From Desulfuromonadaceae bacterium (lineage in GTDB: Bacteria; Desulfobacterota; Desulfuromonadia; Geobacterales; Pseudopelobacteraceae), in NCBI GenBank assembly GCA_028683855.1, contig JAQUHA010000001.1, positions 1-64,000 of the forward strand: a stretch of DNA of 64,000 nucleotides, in the 5' to 3' direction. Every line of letters begins with the position of its first letter. Position 1 is the stretch's first letter. The position numbers were made by a program, and so were the translations under genes. The notes beneath the pieces were generated by a model, which had not been told where the DNA came from, searched no databases, and saw only the letters and a program-made list of their open reading frames with translations. Of this stretch, positions 20,256 to 29,637 are shown in pieces.

Positions 20256-21512
20256 ATGACAATTACTGAACAGGTTAATATGATAGCGGAAAAAGCACGG
20301 CTTGCGTCCCTCGTCATGGCTCAACTCCCCAGCGGAACAAAAAACGATATGCTGCTTAAAATGGCTTCTGCGCTGGAGGATGCGACTACTCAGCTGATTG
20401 CAGAAAATCGCAAAGACCTTGAGTGCGGTGAGCAGAAGGGACTTTCACCGGCAATGCTTGATCGGCTGATGCTCGATCAGACACGAATAAAAGGGATTGC
20501 CAAAGCATTGAGGGAGGTTGCAGCTCTTGACGATCCGGTAGGTGAAATAACAAAAATGAAAAAACGCCCGAATGACCTTATGGTTGGCAAGATGCGGATA
20601 CCTTTAGGGACAATCGGCATAATATACGAATCGAGACCGAATGTGACCGCTGACGCTGCAGCTCTCTGCCTTAAAGCGGGTAACGCCGTGGTTCTGCGCG
20701 GCGGATCTGAGGCTATAAACTCCAATCTCGCCATCGCCACAGTTTTGCAGAGTGTGCTAAAGGAGATGAATATTCCTGAAGCGGCATTATCGCTTATCCC
20801 TTTTACAGAAAGGGAGGGGGTGCTGGAGATGTTGAAACAGGAAGAGTCTATCGACCTGATAATCCCGCGCGGCGGCGAAAGCCTTATCCGATTTGTTGTC
20901 GAAAACTCACGCATTCCGGTCATCAAACACTACAAAGGGGTCTGCCATATTTTTGTCGACCAATCGGCTGATTTTGATAAGGCAGAGCAGATAATAGTCA
21001 ACAGCAAAACCCAGCGACCCGGTGTATGTAATGCCCTGGAAACTCTTCTTATTCATAAAGAGGTTGCTGCAGAATTTATCCCTCGAATAGCCGCAACTCT
21101 CACAGCGCTTGGCGTGGAGTTGCGCGGAGACGAAGCTTTCTGCAGCTACGCAACAGCAGCAACTGCAGCCACCGAAGAGGACTGGTACGCCGAGTATCTG
21201 GAGCTGATCCTGGCGTGCCGCGTTGTTGATGATATTGATGCGGCTATTTTCCATATAAACCGTTACTGTTCGCTGCATACGGAGTCTATTATCACCAGCG
21301 ACTACAGCCGCGCCCAGCGCTTCATCCGGGAAGTTAATTCATCATGCGTAATGGTCAATGCTTCGACACGTTTTGCAGATGGCGGTCAGCTCGGTCTCGG
21401 AGCCGAAATCGGCATATCTACGACCAAACTCCACTCTTTCGGTCCTATGGGTCTTGAGGATCTGACTACGACCAAGTTCATTGTTTACGGCGATGGGCAG
21501 ATAAGAGAATAA
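20256..21512 (+). CDS. proA: Gamma-glutamyl phosphate reductase
   Basis: A 418-residue NADPH-dependent enzyme that converts gamma-glutamyl phosphate to glutamate semialdehyde, the second step of proline synthesis. The aldehyde-dehydrogenase-type core is complete, with IGIIYESRPNVT, KAGNAVVLRGGSEA and the catalytic cysteine in RPGVCNALETLL. The frame stays open upstream to 20106, but the ATG at 20256 (MTITEQ) has GGAG ten bases before it and matches the family N-terminus; an out-of-frame ATG lies four bases earlier. proB is not adjacent. Confidence 0.97.
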   Translation: MTITEQVNMIAEKARLASLVMAQLPSGTKNDMLLKMASALEDATTQLIAENRKDLECGEQKGLSPAMLDRLMLDQTRIKGIAKALREVAALDDPVGEITKMKKRPNDLMVGKMRIPLGTIGIIYESRPNVTADAAALCLKAGNAVVLRGGSEAINSNLAIATVLQSVLKEMNIPEAALSLIPFTEREGVLEMLKQEESIDLIIPRGGESLIRFVVENSRIPVIKHYKGVCHIFVDQSADFDKAEQIIVNSKTQRPGVCNALETLLIHKEVAAEFIPRIAATLTALGVELRGDEAFCSYATAATAATEEDWYAEYLELILACRVVDDIDAAIFHINRYCSLHTESIITSDYSRAQRFIREVNSSCVMVNASTRFADGGQLGLGAEIGISTTKLHSFGPMGLEDLTTTKFIVYGDGQIRE

Positions 21513-21533
21513 TTCAGGTAAAGGGATATCAGC

Positions 21534-21938
21534 ATGACTATTCAAGAGCAGATTAACCGGTTCCTCGACTCACCGGCTTTTGGGGTGGTAGGAGCCTCAG
21601 CCAATCGGGATAAATACGGCAATAAGGTTCTACGCTGTTACCTGCAAAAAGGGAGGATAGCTATACCGGTCAATACTGTTGAGAGTAAAATAGAGGGGTT
21701 GCCATGCGTCGCTGCAGTTACGGACCTCCCCTCTAAGGTCGAAAGTATCTCTATGATTACACCGCCGGCTGTCACCGCAAAACTTGTACCTCTCGCAATT
21801 GAGAGGGGGATAAAAAACATCTGGATGCAGCCCGGGGCAGAACATCCTGATGCTGTTGCCCTCTGTCGTGAAAAGGGTGTTAATGTAATTGCCGACGGCA
21901 GCTGCGTACTCGTAGTACTGGGATTTCACGATCATTAA
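21534..21938 (+). CDS. CoA-binding domain protein (YccU-like)
   Basis: A 134-residue Rossmann-fold protein of the CoA-binding (YccU) family. Landmarks are FGVVGASANRDKYGNKVLR at the N-terminus, IPVNTVESKIEGL, and IWMQPGAEHPDAV near the C-terminus. The family binds CoA in crystal structures but its physiological role is not established. It follows proA by 21 bases with a good AAAGGG upstream, so the two are likely co-transcribed. Confidence 0.88.
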   Translation: MTIQEQINRFLDSPAFGVVGASANRDKYGNKVLRCYLQKGRIAIPVNTVESKIEGLPCVAAVTDLPSKVESISMITPPAVTAKLVPLAIERGIKNIWMQPGAEHPDAVALCREKGVNVIADGSCVLVVLGFHDH

Positions 21939-22063
21939 AATCCGGATCTGACCGTTAATAAATCATCTCACCTTATTGAGGTCTTTTTGAGCGACTCTTC
22001 TGATGCAATTGCCATAAGCAGATCCGTGTGATAAAGTCTGCGCCCTATTGAGAAGACAACAAT

Positions 22064-23656
22064 ATGACAATCCTGCAAAAAATAGATAACTCTTTAAGGG
22101 AGCGGCGGAGCATAAACCGGCTGCTGGATTTCCTGAAGAGAGACAACCTTACGGGCGATCAGATGGAGCGCATCGGCAAACGGCTGCAGAAGTCAGGCAA
22201 ACGTGCCCTCTCTCCGTTGGTTCGCAAACTCTGGCGTGAAAAAAACGGCACTGCCCTCTACCGTTACACCTGTATGCTTGATTTTTTTGATGCATCCGCC
22301 TGGATGGATCAGCTGATTCAGATAACCCTGAAACGCACAGACCTTGAAGAGGATGGCAAACTCGCGCTTCTGGACCTTCTACACGACAGCGGCGTAGATG
22401 TCACCGCCCCACCCTTTGCTTCATTAACCGGTTATGGATCTCCCACGCTCGAAGGTTTTGTTGATGACTGCCTTGGCGATAGCGACCGCGGCATGGTCCG
22501 CTTTATTGACAGCTTTCTCGATGTCGCTGACGAATTCCGGGCGCAGATGACGAACCATCTTGCCGAAAATGCCTCAGCTGAAGCCGCAGCACTTCTTGAG
22601 ATACTGCTCTCTTTTGAAAAAGAGGAGATAGTCCGCGATACAATAACCGCTCTCGGACGGACAAGAAGCGGTTATGCGCTTGGAGTACTGAGCAGAGCCG
22701 AATCCCGCTGTTCAAACGAAATGACCGGCTTAATCAGGCGGAGTATAAGACGACTCGCTTTTACCGGGGTAAACGAAGCAGTTGAACTTCCCAAATCTCT
22801 TCAACGACCACTCCCTTTCCACGAAGTTTATGCCGGTCCTGTTGATTTTTACGGTTCCCGTACCATCTGGTTTTCCTGGAAAACCGATAACTCCGCCTTT
22901 GCTGCGATGCTTATTCTTACCGGAGAAACAGACGGTATACTTAATGCCATCAGTTATCGTATGAAGGATGAAAAGGAGTACGCTCATATTCTTCATGATG
23001 TGACAAACGGCGAGATGCTTACCCCCGTCAATCCCGATTATGCTCTTGCTGCACTCCGTGATGCCCTTTACCTCAGCCGTGAGGCAGGTTTTTATCTGCC
23101 ACCGGATTTTTATGTTGATATGCGCCTCTTCCGACCGGAAGCCCTAAAGCCGGAAGCTTACGTCCCGCGCTTTAAAATTAAATATCTAGACGGGATTGTT
23201 GAAAAAATTGCCGGTTTTGTATCAAACAGTAACGAGCTGTTTGATGAGCCTGGACTTGAAGGGTGGGTTCTGACTGAAAAAGCCATCTACGATGCGGCTG
23301 ACCGTCTTGCAGCTATAGAACTGGATGACAAACCGGAAGATATTTCGAGCGAATCTGTTGAAAATGAGATTTCACGCTGTTGCGAAGAGTTGATTGCACC
23401 GAGACGGGCTGACATAATTAAACGCCTTCTTCTTACAGCGGACTATCTGCAACAGCTTGATGAAAATGAAAACGCAGTACAGAAAACTCTGGCAACCTCC
23501 TTAAGCCTTGTCGGAGGCTTTCTACCCGACAGCCGTCACCCTTTTATAAGGCGACTGCTGCTGGACAGCATAGAAGCGGCGCGTCAGACGCTCGCAGAAG
23601 GTTATGACCCACGTCTGGAGGAAATTGGATATGACGATGATGAATATGACGACTGA
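22064..23656 (+). CDS. Helical-repeat (HEAT-like) protein of unknown function
   Basis: A 530-residue soluble protein with no signal peptide or membrane segment. The N-terminal 230 residues are helical with a repeat-like pattern suggestive of HEAT repeats. The middle part (about 245-330) is more mixed. The C-terminal region is acidic and ends in a run of Asp, Glu and Tyr. I recognise no catalytic motif. The last 26 bases overlap the start of gpsA, which implies translational coupling. It may be a scaffold or regulator. Confidence 0.7.
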   Translation: MTILQKIDNSLRERRSINRLLDFLKRDNLTGDQMERIGKRLQKSGKRALSPLVRKLWREKNGTALYRYTCMLDFFDASAWMDQLIQITLKRTDLEEDGKLALLDLLHDSGVDVTAPPFASLTGYGSPTLEGFVDDCLGDSDRGMVRFIDSFLDVADEFRAQMTNHLAENASAEAAALLEILLSFEKEEIVRDTITALGRTRSGYALGVLSRAESRCSNEMTGLIRRSIRRLAFTGVNEAVELPKSLQRPLPFHEVYAGPVDFYGSRTIWFSWKTDNSAFAAMLILTGETDGILNAISYRMKDEKEYAHILHDVTNGEMLTPVNPDYALAALRDALYLSREAGFYLPPDFYVDMRLFRPEALKPEAYVPRFKIKYLDGIVEKIAGFVSNSNELFDEPGLEGWVLTEKAIYDAADRLAAIELDDKPEDISSESVENEISRCCEELIAPRRADIIKRLLLTADYLQQLDENENAVQKTLATSLSLVGGFLPDSRHPFIRRLLLDSIEAARQTLAEGYDPRLEEIGYDDDEYDD

Positions 23657-24695
23657 CAGAAGGGCAGACGGAACTGTTGCAGAGTTACCGGAGGTAGAGA
23701 GAATTGCGGTTATTGGGGGGGGGAGCTGGGGAACGGCTCTTGCCGGACGACTGGCAGCCAATGGCAATGACACCATTCTCTGGGCTTATGAAGCTGAACT
23801 GGTAGATGAGATAAACAACCGTCATACCAACTCACTCTACCTCTCAGGCATAAACCTTCACCCAACGCTTGCGGCAACTAATAATCTGGAAGATGCGGTA
23901 GCAGGGCGGAGTATAATTCTGCTCGTCACTCCTGTTCAGGTTATGCGGGGCGTCCTCAAACAGCTTGCTCCACACATCTCTCCAAACGCTATTATTGCAA
24001 ACGCCTCTAAAGGAATCGAGCTGGAAACCCTGCAGACCGTCTCACAACTCTGCGGAGAGCTGTTTGGCGATGAAGCATTAAATCGTTATGTAGCTCTCTC
24101 CGGCCCTACCTTTGCCCGCGAAGTCGCTCAGGAGCTCCCCTCGCTGATAGTCGCTGCATCCCGCAACATAGACGCATCACTTCGCGTTCAATCCGCCTTC
24201 AGCTGTCCATGTCTCAGGGTCTATACAAATTCTGATGTAACCGGAGTAGAGCTGGGGGGGGCAGTTAAAAATGTTATCGCCATCGCCGCCGGAATCTGCG
24301 ACGGACTCGGTTTCGGGCATAACGCCCGCGCAGCACTTATCACAAGAGGGCTCTCAGAAATGAATCGCCTGGGGCAGGCTATGGGTGCTCAACCTGCCAC
24401 TTTTGCAGGATTGGCTGGAATGGGTGACCTGGTCTTAACCTGTACCGGCGATCTTTCAAGAAACCGTACTGTAGGTTTCAAACTGGGTCAGGGGATGAAA
24501 CTGCCAGGCATTCTGGCAGAGATGAGAATGGTTGCAGAAGGGGTGAAAAGTGCAGAATCGGTGTATAGGCTTGCACAGACTCTCGAAGTCGAGATGCCGA
24601 TTGTTGAAAAGACCTTTCAAATTCTGCACGAGGACAAACCGGCGCGTCAGGCGGTTATAGAGTTGATGGCGCGTGACCTGAAAGCGGAGGGGTGA
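23631..24695 (+). CDS. gpsA: NAD(P)-dependent glycerol-3-phosphate dehydrogenase
   Basis: About 354 residues. The enzyme reduces dihydroxyacetone phosphate to sn-glycerol 3-phosphate for phospholipid synthesis. The nucleotide-binding motif is VIGGGSWGTALA, followed by family landmarks NASKGIE, SGPTFAREVA, the catalytic Lys in GGAVKNVIAIAAG, and GLAGMGDLVLTC. The frame stays open to 23604, but the ATG at 23631 is preceded by GGAGG at 8 bases. This leaves a short extension of about 20 residues before the Rossmann fold; nearby in-frame ATGs at 23637-23646 are alternatives. The start lies inside the end of the upstream gene. Confidence 0.96.
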   Translation: MTMMNMTTDRRADGTVAELPEVERIAVIGGGSWGTALAGRLAANGNDTILWAYEAELVDEINNRHTNSLYLSGINLHPTLAATNNLEDAVAGRSIILLVTPVQVMRGVLKQLAPHISPNAIIANASKGIELETLQTVSQLCGELFGDEALNRYVALSGPTFAREVAQELPSLIVAASRNIDASLRVQSAFSCPCLRVYTNSDVTGVELGGAVKNVIAIAAGICDGLGFGHNARAALITRGLSEMNRLGQAMGAQPATFAGLAGMGDLVLTCTGDLSRNRTVGFKLGQGMKLPGILAEMRMVAEGVKSAESVYRLAQTLEVEMPIVEKTFQILHEDKPARQAVIELMARDLKAEG

Positions 24696-24794
24696 CTCCT
24701 TCACAGCCTGAAAATTCCCGCCGGCTGCGTTTCCATTTTAAAATCCACCTGCAGATCCTATCATCAATATTTAGCTGGTTCAGGAAAAGAGTGT

Positions 24795-24917
24795 CTAAAG
24801 TGGTTGATTCGAGCTGACTTTCCATAAAGCATCATTATCGAGCAGAATGCCGCCAAGGACTGACATTTCAGCTTCGATATTCTGAGGCGGGAGTCTTTTG
24901 GAAATGGTCGAGTTCAT
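24795..24917 (-). pseudogene. N-terminal remnant of replicative helicase DnaB
   Basis: A 40-codon frame too short for most gene finders. Its start (KRLPPQNIEAEMSVLGGILL) is the conserved N-terminal opening of DnaB, then it diverges after DNDALWKV and stops at TAG. Only the first part of the primase-interaction domain survives, with no ATPase. It lies 10 bases after the peptidase-like gene on the same strand and marks the left border of the accessory island, suggesting that a phage- or plasmid-like replication module was cut off here. Confidence 0.75.
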
Positions 24918-24927
24918 AATGAATCCT

Positions 24928-25335
24928 TTAAATATTTGATGCGGGCAGTTCATCAGAAGATCGAACAAGTTGTTCTCTAGTCTCTGTTACCCTTGCCTGG
25001 TAGAGGAAGTGAGCAAATAGGTCCACAAGCTTCTCGTTGTTGCGCAGCTCTTCTTCACCCATCACGTAGAAAATCCAGTGAACCATCTCATGAAAAAACG
25101 ACTGTTCCACCGTCTGCATAGGTGCGACACTCGGATCGAGGAGAATCTGTTGATAGGCATACCGTGCTTCTCCGATGACCTGCTTGGTCTTGACCATAGT
25201 GTTGTCGTAAACCACGTCGATTTTCAGCCCCCCCAACCAGAATGATGTCGGGATGATTGAGGATGGAGTGTGTAAATCGTTCTGCTCTGATTGTTGCAGA
25301 GTAGCGGCATCAATTTTTCGGCTCGGGTTATTCAT
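24928..25335 (-). CDS. Small putative zinc metallopeptidase-like protein (HExxH), mobile-element type
   Basis: A 135-residue protein with HEMVH near residue 88 and a downstream acidic helix (NNEKLVDLFAHFLYQ), the arrangement of IrrE/ImmA- and SprT-like minimal zincin domains. The region before it (QILLDPSVAPMQTVEQSFFHE) resembles the strand and linker of these domains. Related small proteins occur in prophages and integrative elements, sometimes cleaving repressors; no repressor is adjacent. It is followed by the DnaB remnant in the same orientation, so the pair looks like a piece of an element's early region. Catalytic activity is inferred from the motif only. Confidence 0.65.
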   Translation of the reverse strand: MNNPSRKIDAATLQQSEQNDLHTPSSIIPTSFWLGGLKIDVVYDNTMVKTKQVIGEARYAYQQILLDPSVAPMQTVEQSFFHEMVHWIFYVMGEEELRNNEKLVDLFAHFLYQARVTETREQLVRSSDELPASNI

Positions 25336-25498
25336 GGTTATTCTCTCCTGTGTTGATTTTCCTTCTGGTAAGAGTCACGGCAGTGGATGTTTAAATTTCA
25401 AAATAATTGTTGATGTGGTATTTATTCTAGGCAGATGAAGGATAAGCAATTAACTTTTCACTATGTTATGTAGGCAGGGTTTAATAAGGGTAGGTTGA

Positions 25499-26602
25499 AT
25501 GACAGATAAATTTTCAACATGGCTCAACAAACCGGAATGCTTCACTGACCTACTCCCTTGTGCTCGTTTGGTAATTCGTCGTGCCGAGCAGTTGGGGATA
25601 ACGCTTGATGATTCCTATATGCAGGCTGGCGATTCGGGAGAGTATCAAGCAGCCGTTGCCAGCAACCTTTGGCAGTTCATTAAAGAAGAGTCTGAAAGCA
25701 TTGCGCAAAAAGCGACTAAATACCTTGTAGAGCTCGACTATAAGGGGCTTGCCACGTTCATCAGTCGCGAATTCATAGACAGCTGCATTGATCAGCGCCG
25801 CAACGACAGTCCTTTCCACGCTTACTATCGCCATATGCGCTCTGTACTATCCGAAGCAAAAGACATCAACTACAAACCGATGCCACGAACCGGTTCCTAT
25901 TTTGCCTGGTCACACAAGCCTGACCTTGCTTTCCTTCCAGATGACAATAACTTTCGTATCAAAAATCTGAATTTCAAAGAATGGACTTCAAGCACTATCT
26001 CATTCAGTGAGATTCACAAGAAAACCGCCATGATTCAACTTTCTCATCATTATTGGGATGAATCACTGCGAGTCATACTGGACGACTACCTGCACCCCAT
26101 TCGTGAACTGGTGACGTTTGTTACAGTGAAATATCCTCTTATTCCCAGCGTAGAATATGAGTCGGATACTGCTGATGATGACGGCGAAGAATCACAACGA
26201 ACTCCGAGAGATACTTTTGTAAATCCTGATTCATCAGGTGGTGATGACTCATGGATGCGCCAACTTCCGGTATTGGGGCAATCAATTATCGAAACGGATC
26301 TTGAAAGAATAGCTCAAGACGCAGTTGCAAAACTTACTTCCAAAGAAAGAATAGTTCTGTGCAGTCTTGAGGCATCTTTAACTCCAGAAGAAATAGCGGC
26401 AAATCTTGGCAAGAAAGGTGTCAGCAGCGTAAGTAATTACAAAGCGGATGCAATCAAAAAACTTCACAAGGAATGGGTACGCTGGAGCCTGCCAGACAGC
26501 GAGTATTATTCCGTTGCTGAAGATGAACTGCGGATTTTTTACAAAAAAGTAATTTCGATTTGTAAAGAGGCGATTGACTGCCGTGATAGCAGAGAAGGGT
26601 AA
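25499..26602 (+). CDS. Sigma-factor-like protein, copy 1
   Basis: A 367-residue protein. Residues 279-322 form a sigma region-4-like helix-turn-helix (LTSKERIVLCSL...LTPEEIAANLG). Residues 84-120 (FISREFIDSCIDQRRNDSP) resemble the end of an ECF-type region 2. The whole chain is homologous to the protein at 30514-31608; both share SPFHAY.RH.R.V, the S.T...SEI segment and a central P.REL..FV..KY block. The same zinc-finger partner type lies nearby (27328-28452), supporting a sigma/anti-sigma pair. The assignment rests on these features and on context, not on a full family match. It has an acidic linker at about 221-250. The ATG follows AGGT. Confidence 0.65.
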   Translation: MTDKFSTWLNKPECFTDLLPCARLVIRRAEQLGITLDDSYMQAGDSGEYQAAVASNLWQFIKEESESIAQKATKYLVELDYKGLATFISREFIDSCIDQRRNDSPFHAYYRHMRSVLSEAKDINYKPMPRTGSYFAWSHKPDLAFLPDDNNFRIKNLNFKEWTSSTISFSEIHKKTAMIQLSHHYWDESLRVILDDYLHPIRELVTFVTVKYPLIPSVEYESDTADDDGEESQRTPRDTFVNPDSSGGDDSWMRQLPVLGQSIIETDLERIAQDAVAKLTSKERIVLCSLEASLTPEEIAANLGKKGVSSVSNYKADAIKKLHKEWVRWSLPDSEYYSVAEDELRIFYKKVISICKEAIDCRDSREG

Positions 26603-26653
26603 GATTCATCGTAATTGACAACATAATAACCGAGCCTGAATTGGAGGGATATC

Positions 26654-26932
26654 GTGACCGCCTTAAAAAAAGTTCCAAAATTTAATACAGAGGACGACGA
26701 GCGTGATTTTTGGTCAACTCATGATGCGACGGACTATCTTGATTTTTCTCAAGCAGAGGAAACAGTCTTTCCCAACCTGAAGCCATCGACAAGGGCTATT
26801 TCTCTGCGCCTGCCGGTTTCGTTGATTGACAGGCTGAAGATGCTGGCCAATAAAAAGGACGTTCCCTATCAATCTCTCTTGAAATTTCTTCTGGCAGAAA
26901 AGGTTGATGAAGCTTTTCATCATGTGAAATGA
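26654..26932 (+). CDS. BrnA/CopG-like ribbon-helix-helix antitoxin
   Basis: A 92-residue protein starting at GTG with GGAGG six bases upstream. The N-terminal half (DDERDFWSTHDATDYLDFS) and the C-terminal ribbon-helix-helix (AISLRLPVSLIDRLKMLANKK) match the BrnA/CopG antitoxin layout, in which the C-terminal part binds operator DNA. No BrnT-like toxin is next to it; the following 97-residue gene is not recognisably BrnT. It is either an orphan antitoxin or a DNA-binding regulator of the surrounding sigma/anti-sigma module. Confidence 0.75.
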   Translation: MTALKKVPKFNTEDDERDFWSTHDATDYLDFSQAEETVFPNLKPSTRAISLRLPVSLIDRLKMLANKKDVPYQSLLKFLLAEKVDEAFHHVK

Positions 26933-26933
26933 C

Positions 26934-27227
26934 ATGAAAGACTACGACACGATCTTTCAGTCCGTGAGTGCCATTGCCGAACAGATACAGGGTTTGCAAG
27001 CAGTTGCCGTGGTTCAATATACGCCAGTTGTGGAAACCATTATCGCCACTTGCAGCCGCGATATCCGGCAGATCGAACAGACGCTCGATGGTCTGCTTGA
27101 TTTCTGCTGCCACGAACAAGCGCTTCTGCTCTATCGCCGTCTCTGCCGCTATTACTTCGATATTGACCCCGCTGCCACGGTAAGATACGTCAACGCTTAT
27201 CGCGAATTGTGGGATTCAGAGCTATAG
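26934..27227 (+). CDS. Unknown small helical protein
   Basis: A 97-residue, mostly helical protein without signal or membrane segment. It contains a Cys pair (FCCHEQALLLYRRLCRYY) that could bind metal, and aromatic residues near the C-terminus. It begins one base after the BrnA-like gene's stop codon, so it is almost certainly co-translated with it. I recognise no family. A toxin role is possible because of its position after an antitoxin-like gene, but nothing in the sequence shows this. Confidence 0.6.
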   Translation: MKDYDTIFQSVSAIAEQIQGLQAVAVVQYTPVVETIIATCSRDIRQIEQTLDGLLDFCCHEQALLLYRRLCRYYFDIDPAATVRYVNAYRELWDSEL

Positions 27228-27327
27228 TTGAATGAGGCTTGAATTGATTTTAATTCCCTCGAATTCGAGGGGTTTAAAAATAGAGATAGATTCAACAGAT
27301 CTGAAATTGGAATAAGGGACATCAAGC

Positions 27328-28452
27328 ATGAGTAGATACAATGATGAACTAAAACTCAAACTGGCCTGGCAGTCGGCACTTGAACAGCGCACCTGCCCTG
27401 GTTCAGATATTCTGTGTGCGGAAACTATTGATGACAATCTGCAGAAGCATTTGTCCTTTTGTGAAACATGTCGTGAGAACCGGGCGATGCAGTTGGAAGA
27501 AAGAACAGCTTGGCAAGGGTTACTTGATAAAATGTCAGGAAAAGCCATGCAACCGGCAAGTGATATTGCAAAGCAGGAAGGCCAAGTGTGGACACTTAAA
27601 AAAGAGTTGGGGAAGTGGCAGGAGGACGGTCGCTATTTTCAGCCACCAATGCTTCTAATACTCAACAAGAGTAAGAACAATGCCGTTTGGAAGGTCGCCC
27701 AGCTTTATGAAGATAAACGACTTTCTGGCAATGGGGATGTGCTGCTTGATGACCGGTTCGGTTTTGCTGAAAGCTGGAATTGTTATGACGTGAGGGAAGC
27801 ATCTCTAGGATTGTGCTTTGGCTGTGTGAAGGAGGAGGAGTTAAAACAGGTTGTCGCTTGCTCTCGTGCTACATATCCGCCAGTGCCAGATGGATCGATT
27901 CTTTCGTTTTTCCGTAGTATGGAGCTTGAGGTAGGGGCGTTTGTTTTACTGCCTGCGGTGGTTGAAGTGCTGGAAAGTGAGAAAGAGTGTGTGTTTGACG
28001 TGATTCAGGGATTGAAGCTGGCAGTAAGCGGTACAAAGAATTTTGTGCTGGAAATTGCTGCCGAGACGCTTGATCTGCTGCGTGGTACGTTCAAGCCGGC
28101 GTTGGTATTGCGTGGAGCTGCATCAAAGCCAGCGGCAGCAAAGTTGACGGACGAACAGAAAAAAATGATTCTGGAACATTGTGCCGTTGTCCCTGTTGAG
28201 ATGAGGCTTTCCGGTGATACGCTGACGGTATCACTTAAATGGTTGCGAGATAAGCCGGTTGAATTGCCTTTGGTGAGGGTGGTTTTGAATGAGGTTGATG
28301 TTGCTTATGCAGTTTTTACAGGCACAGCCGCTGATAAAATTGTCATGGGGTCGCCGTTGTTATCTGGTGTTTTAACTTCGCAGATAAGCTCTTTGAAATT
28401 GAGCTTTATTGAGAACGTATTGATGTTGCATATTACCGTAGAGTCGCATTGA
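27328..28452 (+). CDS. Zinc-finger anti-sigma-like protein, copy 1
   Basis: A 374-residue protein. The N-terminus has the ZAS anti-sigma zinc motif: C23, then H41-LSF-C45-ET-C48. A conserved block follows (EGQVW.L...L..W..DG.Y) and a beta-rich middle region. It is homologous over most of its length to the protein at 31605-32747. No transmembrane segment is evident, so it would be a soluble anti-sigma factor. It lies in the same strand as the sigma-like gene at 25499, separated by two small genes. By analogy with copy 2 its middle or C-terminal part may be a proteolysis or sensing region (inference). Confidence 0.65.
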   Translation: MSRYNDELKLKLAWQSALEQRTCPGSDILCAETIDDNLQKHLSFCETCRENRAMQLEERTAWQGLLDKMSGKAMQPASDIAKQEGQVWTLKKELGKWQEDGRYFQPPMLLILNKSKNNAVWKVAQLYEDKRLSGNGDVLLDDRFGFAESWNCYDVREASLGLCFGCVKEEELKQVVACSRATYPPVPDGSILSFFRSMELEVGAFVLLPAVVEVLESEKECVFDVIQGLKLAVSGTKNFVLEIAAETLDLLRGTFKPALVLRGAASKPAAAKLTDEQKKMILEHCAVVPVEMRLSGDTLTVSLKWLRDKPVELPLVRVVLNEVDVAYAVFTGTAADKIVMGSPLLSGVLTSQISSLKLSFIENVLMLHITVESH

Positions 28453-28501
28453 ATAGAAAAGATAAAAGCCATTTAATAGTTGTTATCAAGGAGTCGTAGG
28501 A

Positions 28502-29512
28502 ATGAAAAAGCCAGCAAAAACCAGTTCACCTGAAACCGCTTTTGCAGAAGTGGTCAACCTGATCCACTCGGCACGTCAACGGGCGTTTCAGGCGATCAAT
28601 ACAACCCTGATCGATTTGTATTGGCAGGTTGGCGAATACATCAGCCGCAAGATTGAAAGCGCAGAATGGGGTGATGGCGTGGTCGAACAGCTTGCCGCCT
28701 ACATTGCCCGTACTCAGCCTGGTTTGAGGGGATTCACACGTCGAAATCTTTTTCGTATGAGACAATTTCACGAGACATATCGAGGTGATGAAAAAGTCGC
28801 GCCACTGGTGAGACAATTATCGTGGACTCATAATCTGATTATCCTCAGTCAGAGCAAGCGCGAGGAAGAACGGGAGTTTTATCTGCGAATGGTCATCAGG
28901 GAAAAATGGAGCAAGCGAGAACTTGAACGACAGTTCCGGACAGCTCTGTTTGAGCGAATCATTCTGAACCCAGTAAAAGTGTCACCAGTGGTGACACAAA
29001 TTTATCCGGACGCTCTGAATCTTTTCAAGGATTCGTATCTGGTTGAATTTCTGGAGTTACCGGACGGGCATGACGAGTCTGATTTGCACCAGGGATTGTT
29101 GCATAGGTTGAAGGAGTTTCTGAATGAGTTGGGGAGGGATTTCTGTTTTGTCGGTTCCGAATTTCCTGTGCAGGTTGGCAAGCGTGATTTTGCTCTGGAT
29201 CTGCTGTTTTTCCATAGGGGGTTGAATTGTCTGGTGGCGATTGAGTTGAAGGTCGGGCGATTTGAACCGGAGTATCTTGGCAAGCTGGGGTTTTATCTGG
29301 AGGCGCTTGATCGGGATGTGAAAAAGAGTCACGAAAATCCGGCTATTGGCGTGTTGCTCTGCGCCAGCAAGGATGCCGAGGTGGTAGAGTATGCGCTCAG
29401 CCGTTCACTCTCTCCTGCTATGATTGCCGAATACCAGACACAGTTGCCGGATAAGAAGCTGCTGCAAGCCAAACTGCATGAGTTTTATCTGCTTAATATG
29501 CGTGAGGAATGA
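28502..29512 (+). CDS. DUF1016 (YhcG-like) PD-(D/E)xK nuclease-family protein
   Basis: A 336-residue protein. The N-terminal half is the DUF1016 helical region (INTTLIDLYWQVGEYISRK, LSWTHNLIILSQSK). The C-terminal half is the nuclease-like domain with FALDLLFFHRGLNCLVAIELKVG, giving the D...ExK catalytic pattern, then the FEPEYLGKLGFYLEALD helix. Relatives are frequent in mobile and defence-rich islands; the substrate is not known. It has a good ribosome-binding site (AAGGAG) and follows the anti-sigma-like gene by 49 bases. Confidence 0.9.
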   Translation: MKKPAKTSSPETAFAEVVNLIHSARQRAFQAINTTLIDLYWQVGEYISRKIESAEWGDGVVEQLAAYIARTQPGLRGFTRRNLFRMRQFHETYRGDEKVAPLVRQLSWTHNLIILSQSKREEEREFYLRMVIREKWSKRELERQFRTALFERIILNPVKVSPVVTQIYPDALNLFKDSYLVEFLELPDGHDESDLHQGLLHRLKEFLNELGRDFCFVGSEFPVQVGKRDFALDLLFFHRGLNCLVAIELKVGRFEPEYLGKLGFYLEALDRDVKKSHENPAIGVLLCASKDAEVVEYALSRSLSPAMIAEYQTQLPDKKLLQAKLHEFYLLNMREE

Positions 29513-29637
29513 TGAAAAAGGGTTGATTGAGACGGTTGTGGAGAGATGGTTGTTTCTATCACCGCTGAAAAACAGATTGGAAATATTTGGGGCTTTTTTG
29601 AAGGTGTATTGTTTTTAAATTAGGTGGTTAGCTTGAT

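Noticed and set aside
24693..24760. UGA of gpsA as a possible Sec codon
   Set aside because: The gene already has full family length and the sequence after UGA soon stops without conserved residues.
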